Shown here piece by piece: positions 5,891-9,778 of a stretch of DNA of 9,778 nt. The notes beneath the pieces are model-generated. The model was not told the DNA's origin, did no database searches, and worked only from the letters and a program-made list of their open reading frames with translations. The stretch's first letter is position 1. The number at the start of each line of letters is the position of its first letter. The stretch comes from Actinomycetota bacterium (GTDB lineage: Bacteria; Actinomycetota; Actinomycetes; S36-B12). The stretch spans positions 1 to 9,778 of the forward strand of contig JAQCBM010000055.1 in assembly GCA_027729865.1 (NCBI GenBank), read 5' to 3'. A program made the translations under genes and the position numbers.

Positions 5891-6457
5891 GTGAGCGAAG
5901 ACATCGACATGATCCTGCTCGAGGCCACCGAAAAGATGGACAAGGCCATCGAGGTGACTCGCGAGGACTTCGGCACCATCCGTACGGGTCGCGCGAACGC
6001 GTCGATGTTCAACAAGATCTCCGTGGACTACTACGGCACGGTCACTCCACTCAACCAATTGGCGTCCTTCCAGGTGCCCGAGGCTCGGATGATCGTGATC
6101 AGCCCGTACGACAAAGGTGCGATGGCTGCGGTCGAGAAGGCACTTCGAGACAGTGATCTGGGGATCAACCCGAACACCGACGGCGCGATCATTCGTGTGG
6201 TGCTGCCTGAGTTGACCGAAGAGCGACGCAAGGAATACATCAAGCAGGCGCGTGCCAAGGCTGAAGATGGCCGGGTGGCGATCCGCAACATCCGTCGTCA
6301 CGCCAAGGAATCTCTCGACAAACTGCAAAAAGATGGCGACGCAGGAGAAGATGACGTCCGTCGCGCGGAGAAGCAGCTCGATGACCTCACCCACAAGCAT
6401 GTGGAGCACGTTGATGAGGTTCTCAAGCACAAAGAGGCCGAACTGCTCGAGGTCTGA
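5891..6457 (+). CDS. frr: Ribosome recycling factor
   Basis: The product is 188 residues, matching the family length of about 185. The N- and C-terminal segments form the long three-helix bundle (domain I), including IRTGRANASMF at about 30-40 and IRNIRRHAKESLDKL at 131-145. The central segment (YYGTVTPLNQLASFQVPEAR, then ISPYDKGAM) is the beta-rich domain II. Together with EF-G it splits the post-termination ribosome into subunits. The start is GTG at 5891: the ribosome site AAGGAG (5879-5884) overlaps the pyrH stop codon, which suggests coupled translation. The stop codon shares its last base with the cdsA ATG. Confidence 0.98.
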   Translation: MSEDIDMILLEATEKMDKAIEVTREDFGTIRTGRANASMFNKISVDYYGTVTPLNQLASFQVPEARMIVISPYDKGAMAAVEKALRDSDLGINPNTDGAIIRVVLPELTEERRKEYIKQARAKAEDGRVAIRNIRRHAKESLDKLQKDGDAGEDDVRRAEKQLDDLTHKHVEHVDEVLKHKEAELLEV

Positions 6458-7332
6458 TGTCTCCCTCTACATCTGACCGGGGCGAAGACAAGCCCCGACG
6501 CGGTAAGTCATCGCGCACTGGGCGCAATCTCCCAGCGGCAGTTGCCTCTGGTGTGGTCCTCGCGGTCATCGTGATCGTGAGCTTGTTCACGTACAAGCCA
6601 CTTTTCGGCCTGGTGGTCATCGCGGCGCTCGCGATCGCCATGCGCGAGATGGTCCAGGCTTTCGCATCCCGCGATATCAAGATCGCGCGAGTTCCTGCCT
6701 ATGGCTCGGTGGTCCTGCTGCCCGTTGTCGCATACTTCGCCGGCCCCATCTGGCAATTGGTGGCCACCGGCGCCCTGGTACTCCTGGCAACCCTGTGGCG
6801 CATTCGTCGAGGGGTGGACGGATACGTCCGCGACATCACCGCGTCGATCTTCGTGATCGTCTACCTGCCCTTCATGGCCGGATTCTTGATGTTGACGTTG
6901 GCGACGGACAACGGGCCGTGGCGCGTCATCGTGTTCATCCTGCTCACGATCTCCAACGACATCGGCGGTTACTTCGCCGGCATCTTCTATGGCAAGCACC
7001 CGATCGCAGCATCAATCAGCCCGAAGAAGTCCTGGGAGGGATTCGCCGGCTCGGTCCTGATGCAGTCGGTGGTCGGTGCACTGTCCTTCACGTTCCTGCT
7101 GGATGCGCCCTGGTGGCAGGGTGTCATCGCGGGTTTGGTTCTCACCATCACTGCCACAGGTGGTGACTTTGCCGAGAGTGCCATCAAGCGAGACCTGGGC
7201 ATCAAGGACATGGGCTCCTTCCTCCCCGGCCATGGAGGGATGATGGATCGACTCGATTCCCTGGTGCCCAATGCCTTTGCATCGTGGGCGCTCTTCACGG
7301 TGTTCTTCGGCTCCAACGGGGTCGGTTTGTGA
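6457..7332 (+). CDS. cdsA: Phosphatidate cytidylyltransferase (CDP-diacylglycerol synthase)
   Basis: The product is 291 residues of integral membrane protein. A basic cytoplasmic N-terminus of about 23 residues (DKPRRGKSSRTGRN) precedes roughly seven to eight hydrophobic segments, for example 27-45, 47-64, 82-95, 99-113, 129-149, 155-179, 198-214 and 220-235. The CDS-family features are SNDIGGYFAG at 166-175, SPKKSWEGFAG at 188-198, and the signature from GDFAESAIKRDLG at 236-248 through KDMGSFLPGHGG to MDRLDS, with its conserved Asp and Lys residues. It makes CDP-diacylglycerol from CTP and phosphatidic acid, the precursor for phosphatidylinositol, phosphatidylglycerol and cardiolipin. The start overlaps the frr stop by one base (TGATG), pointing to reinitiation. 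A 13-base gap separates it from rlmN. Confidence 0.96.
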   Translation: MSPSTSDRGEDKPRRGKSSRTGRNLPAAVASGVVLAVIVIVSLFTYKPLFGLVVIAALAIAMREMVQAFASRDIKIARVPAYGSVVLLPVVAYFAGPIWQLVATGALVLLATLWRIRRGVDGYVRDITASIFVIVYLPFMAGFLMLTLATDNGPWRVIVFILLTISNDIGGYFAGIFYGKHPIAASISPKKSWEGFAGSVLMQSVVGALSFTFLLDAPWWQGVIAGLVLTITATGGDFAESAIKRDLGIKDMGSFLPGHGGMMDRLDSLVPNAFASWALFTVFFGSNGVGL

Positions 7333-7345
7333 TGGTGGGTCTGTA

Positions 7346-8437
7346 ATGGTTGATCTCGTTCTGGAAGCCCCCGCCCGCGGCAAACCACCGCGTCACCTGC
7401 TGGACATGTCCCGCAGCGAACGACGCGAAGCGGTGGCGGAACTTGGTTTGCCGGCATTTCGCGCTGATCAGGTATCCACCCACCTGTTCGTGCACTTGCA
7501 AGACGACCCCGAGACGTGGACGGACATCAAAGTTGCGGATCGGGAGACGCTGCGCGGGGTTCTACCCACACTTCTCGACCCGATTCGCACAGTGGCGTGC
7601 GACGACGGCACCACCATCAAGTCTCTGTTTCGCTTGCACGATGGATCACTCGTCGAGTCGGTACTGATGCGTTACCCCGATCGGGTGACGATGTGCATCT
7701 CCTCGCAGGCTGGATGCGGCATGAACTGTCCGTTCTGCGCCACCGGGCAGGCGGGCCTGACCCGCAACTTGTCAACCGCAGAGATCGTCGACCAGGTCTT
7801 GGCGGGAGCGCGCGCGCTGGCAGCAGGTGAAGTACCTGGTGGACCCGGACGCGTCAGCAATGTGGTCTTCATGGGCATGGGTGAGCCGCTCGCGAACTAC
7901 CGCAACGTGGTGGGGGCACTGCATCGACTGATCGACCCGCCACCCGAAGGCCTGGGAATTAGTGCCCGCGGGGTCACGGTGTCCACGGTGGGTTTGGTGC
8001 CGCGCATCCGGCAACTCGCCGAGGAAGGGATGCCGGTCACCCTTGCGGTGTCCTTGCATGCTCCCGATGATCACTTGCGCGACACCCTGGTGCCGATCAA
8101 CAACCGGTGGAAAGTCTCGGAGGTGCTCGATGCGGCCTGGTTTTACGTTGAGCAGACCGGACGCCGGGTCAGCATCGAATACGCGCTGATCAAGGACATC
8201 AACGACCAGCGCTGGCGGGCGGGGGTACTGGGGGAGATGCTCGCCGGCCACCTGGTGCATGTGAATCTCATCCCGCTCAATCCCACCCCCGGCTCGAAGT
8301 GGACGGCCTCAACGCCGCAAACCGAAAGAGAGTTCGTGGCTGCGCTGCGCGAGGCCGGCGTGCCGGTGACCGTCCGGGACACCCGCGGACGCGAAATCGA
8401 CGGTGCCTGCGGGCAGTTGGCGGCACTCGAGGCCTGA
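7346..8437 (+). CDS. rlmN: Dual-specificity 23S rRNA/tRNA adenine-C2 methyltransferase RlmN (radical SAM)
   Basis: From ATG 7346 the product is 363 residues, the family norm. The radical-SAM cluster motif is C124-GMN-C128-PF-C131 within SQAGCGMNCPFCATGQAGL. Other family features are LVESVLMRY with the conserved Glu at 104, NVVFMGMGEPLANY at about 172-185, STVGLVPRIRQLAEE, LAVSLHAPDD, YALIKDINDQ and LIPLNPTPG. The resolving cysteine is C355 in GREIDGACGQL, which separates RlmN/Cfr from other radical-SAM enzymes. RlmN methylates C2 of A2503 in 23S rRNA and A37 of some tRNAs. An upstream ATG at 7271 in the same frame lies inside cdsA and adds unrelated residues. ATG 7346 is preferred because it has a GGTGGG ribosome site at about 7334-7339 and gives the expected N-terminus. 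Confidence 0.96.
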   Translation: MVDLVLEAPARGKPPRHLLDMSRSERREAVAELGLPAFRADQVSTHLFVHLQDDPETWTDIKVADRETLRGVLPTLLDPIRTVACDDGTTIKSLFRLHDGSLVESVLMRYPDRVTMCISSQAGCGMNCPFCATGQAGLTRNLSTAEIVDQVLAGARALAAGEVPGGPGRVSNVVFMGMGEPLANYRNVVGALHRLIDPPPEGLGISARGVTVSTVGLVPRIRQLAEEGMPVTLAVSLHAPDDHLRDTLVPINNRWKVSEVLDAAWFYVEQTGRRVSIEYALIKDINDQRWRAGVLGEMLAGHLVHVNLIPLNPTPGSKWTASTPQTEREFVAALREAGVPVTVRDTRGREIDGACGQLAALEA

Positions 8438-8449
8438 TCGACGGGATTC

Positions 8450-9055
8450 ATGGAAGACTCACCGGCCATGGAGGAATCCCCGTTGCCCGTGACCGATCGA
8501 TTGCCAAAGACGGATCGCCCCATGTGGGTCGAGGTGGCCTTATCTGTGCTGCGCACTGTTCTCGGTCTGGTCTTCATCTTCTGGGTGCTGAGCCTGGTTC
8601 CCGAAGAAAGCGACCCACGAATCTCTATCCCGGTTACGCTCTTGCTCATCGGCATGGTGATCTACGGATTGGTCCTGCGATGGCAACTCAAGCGTGTGGT
8701 CAAGTCCAAGCGGCCGGGGCTGGTCGCAGCTGAATCGCTGATCTTGAGTGCTGGGTTGTTCATCGCGATCTTCAGTGCGATCTACGTCATCCTCGAAGGT
8801 GACAACCCAGGATCCTTCTCCGAACCGATCGATCATATCTCAGCCGCCTACTTCACCTTGACTGTCTTGGCCACAGTTGGCTTCGGCGACATTACGGCCG
8901 TGACCGACATAGCTCGCTTCATCGTGATGCTGCAAATGGCCCTCGGACTGGGCTTCCTTGCTGTCATCATCAAGGTCTTCACCGGAGCGGCGCAGCGTGC
9001 TCGTCAGGCACACGACGAGAAGCGACGCGCACGAGAGGAAGCGGAAAGGGGCTAG
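8450..9055 (+). CDS. Two-pore-helix-type potassium channel family protein (ion channel domain, four membrane helices)
   Basis: The product is 201 residues. After a polar, acidic N-terminus (1-26), hydrophobic segments lie at about 27-50, 58-77, 91-115 and 155-178. Between the last two is a pore loop, HISAAYFTLTVLATVGFGDI, with the K+ selectivity filter TVGFGD at 142-147 (the F variant of TVGYGD). So helices 3 and 4 plus the loop form the KcsA/Ion_trans_2-like pore, and helices 1 and 2 are an extra pair without a voltage-sensor charge pattern. The C-terminus (181-201) is a highly charged helix (RQAHDEKRRAREEAE) and may be a tetramerisation coil. There is no RCK/TrkA domain. The start at ATG 8450 has a weak ribosome site; ATG 8468 is an alternative. 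It begins 12 bases after rlmN and ends 3 bases before prpE. The pore assignment is firm, but ion selectivity and physiological role are inferred. Confidence 0.85.
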   Translation: MEDSPAMEESPLPVTDRLPKTDRPMWVEVALSVLRTVLGLVFIFWVLSLVPEESDPRISIPVTLLLIGMVIYGLVLRWQLKRVVKSKRPGLVAAESLILSAGLFIAIFSAIYVILEGDNPGSFSEPIDHISAAYFTLTVLATVGFGDITAVTDIARFIVMLQMALGLGFLAVIIKVFTGAAQRARQAHDEKRRAREEAERG

Positions 9056-9058
9056 CGC

Positions 9059-9778
9059 ATGGGCGCGTATCTGGATGCCTACAACGTGAGCATCCGCGAA
9101 CCAGAAACCTTCTGGCGTGAAGCAGCGCAGGCAATCGACTGGGACGTCGCACCCAGCCAGATTCTGGATACTTCGAATGCCCCGCTGTACCGGTGGTTCC
9201 CGGATGCGCGCCTCAACACATGCGTGAACGCAATCGACCGCCATGTGCATGCTGGTCGAGGTGATCAGGCCGCCATCATCTACGACAGTCCACTCACCGG
9301 TACGCAGCGAACGATCACATATGCCGAACTGCTCGATGATCTTGCGCGATTCGCCGGCGTCTTGACCGACCTCGGGGTCCGGCATGGGGACCGCGTCGTC
9401 ATCTATATGCCGATGATTCCCCAGACCGTGGTTGCGATGCTCGCGTGTGCGCGTATCGGTGCGATCCATTCGGTCGTGTTCGGTGGATTCGCGCCAGCCG
9501 AACTCAGTGCCCGGATCGATGATGCGCGGCCACGTGTCATCCTCACTGCTAGTTGCGGGATCGAGCCCACACGCATCATCGAATACAAGCCACTTGTCGA
9601 TGCAGCTATCGAGATGAGCGCGCATGCGCCCGAGGCCGTGGTGGTGTTCCAGCGTCCGCAGGTAACAGCACACATGGGTCCGCGCGATGTGGATTGGGTC
9701 GAAGCCGTGTCGGTTGCAACACCTGCTGATCCGGTGTCGGTGGCAGCAACCGATCCGCTCTACATCTTGTACACATCC
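9059..9778 (+). CDS. prpE: Propionyl-CoA synthetase (acyl-AMP-forming), N-terminal 240 residues, cut by window edge
   Basis: The frame is open from ATG 9059 to the last base and gives 240 residues. It starts with the ACAS_N region (YLDAYNVSIREPETFW, then IDWDVAPSQILD and RWFPDARLNTCVNAIDRHV), followed by the AMP-binding domain: GDRVVIYMPMIPQTVVAMLA, ARIGAIHSVVFGGFAPAEL and TASCGIEPTRIIEYKPLVDA. The last of these is a hallmark of PrpE rather than acetyl-CoA synthetase. The window ends at DPLYILYTS, immediately before the expected GTTG part of the ATP-binding P-loop. The enzyme activates propionate (and some acetate) via an acyl-adenylate, feeding the methylcitrate or methylmalonyl-CoA routes. 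The ATG lies 3 bases after the channel gene, with AAAGGGG at about 9045-9051 as ribosome site. The C-terminal catalytic lysine is not in view. Confidence 0.93.
   Translation, partial: MGAYLDAYNVSIREPETFWREAAQAIDWDVAPSQILDTSNAPLYRWFPDARLNTCVNAIDRHVHAGRGDQAAIIYDSPLTGTQRTITYAELLDDLARFAGVLTDLGVRHGDRVVIYMPMIPQTVVAMLACARIGAIHSVVFGGFAPAELSARIDDARPRVILTASCGIEPTRIIEYKPLVDAAIEMSAHAPEAVVVFQRPQVTAHMGPRDVDWVEAVSVATPADPVSVAATDPLYILYTS

Noticed and set aside
8840..9673. A 277-codon minus-strand frame across the channel and prpE genes
   Set aside because: It is antisense to clear coding sequence, has an implausible composition and no recognisable domain.
1..9778. CRISPR array, defence island, toxin-antitoxin pair, tRNA or rRNA
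   Set aside because: I saw no regularly spaced repeats, no tRNA cloverleaf and no rRNA-like sequence, and all dense coding space is accounted for by recognised genes.

Overview
This window is a GC-rich chromosomal segment from an actinobacterium, most likely class Actinomycetia. I infer this from the gene order, from the acidic Ala/Glu-rich tail of ribosomal protein S2, and from the M23-family protein encoded divergently next to rpsB. I cannot name a genus. Every stretch except one leader region is packed with housekeeping genes. I see no mobile element, CRISPR array, tRNA or rRNA.

Layout. (1) Positions 1-1570: the 3' end of a comM/yifB-type Mg-chelatase-like AAA+ ATPase gene overlaps dprA by 4 bases. 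Both act on incoming single-stranded DNA in natural transformation. (2) 1598-2515: xerC, a tyrosine recombinase with all catalytic residues, in the same reading frame as dprA 27 bases downstream. (3) 2525-3031, minus strand: a small secreted or membrane-anchored M23 (LytM-like) protein, convergent with xerC. It keeps its zinc ligands but appears to lack both catalytic histidines. (4) 3032-3357: the only long non-coding stretch. It holds a candidate -10 element and a highly structured 5' leader in front of rpsB. (5) 3358-7332: rpsB, tsf, pyrH, frr and cdsA, covering translation (S2, EF-Ts, ribosome recycling), UMP phosphorylation and CDP-diacylglycerol synthesis. (6) 7346-8437: rlmN, a radical-SAM 23S rRNA/tRNA adenosine methyltransferase. 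(7) 8450-9055: a four-helix membrane protein with a potassium-channel pore (TVGFGD filter). (8) 9059 to the window edge: the start of prpE, propionyl-CoA synthetase, cut off just before its ATP-binding P-loop.

From rpsB to prpE all genes are on the plus strand with gaps of at most about 45 bases, several with stop/start overlap, so they could be co-transcribed at least in part. The order dprA-xerC-M23-rpsB-tsf-pyrH-frr-cdsA-rlmN is the usual actinobacterial one. The channel and prpE after rlmN are less expected.

I found no convincing new multi-gene system. The two items most worth a second look are the rpsB leader, which has at least six potential hairpins in about 200 nt including an 11-bp stem with a single bulged A, and the M23 protein whose catalytic histidines look replaced.
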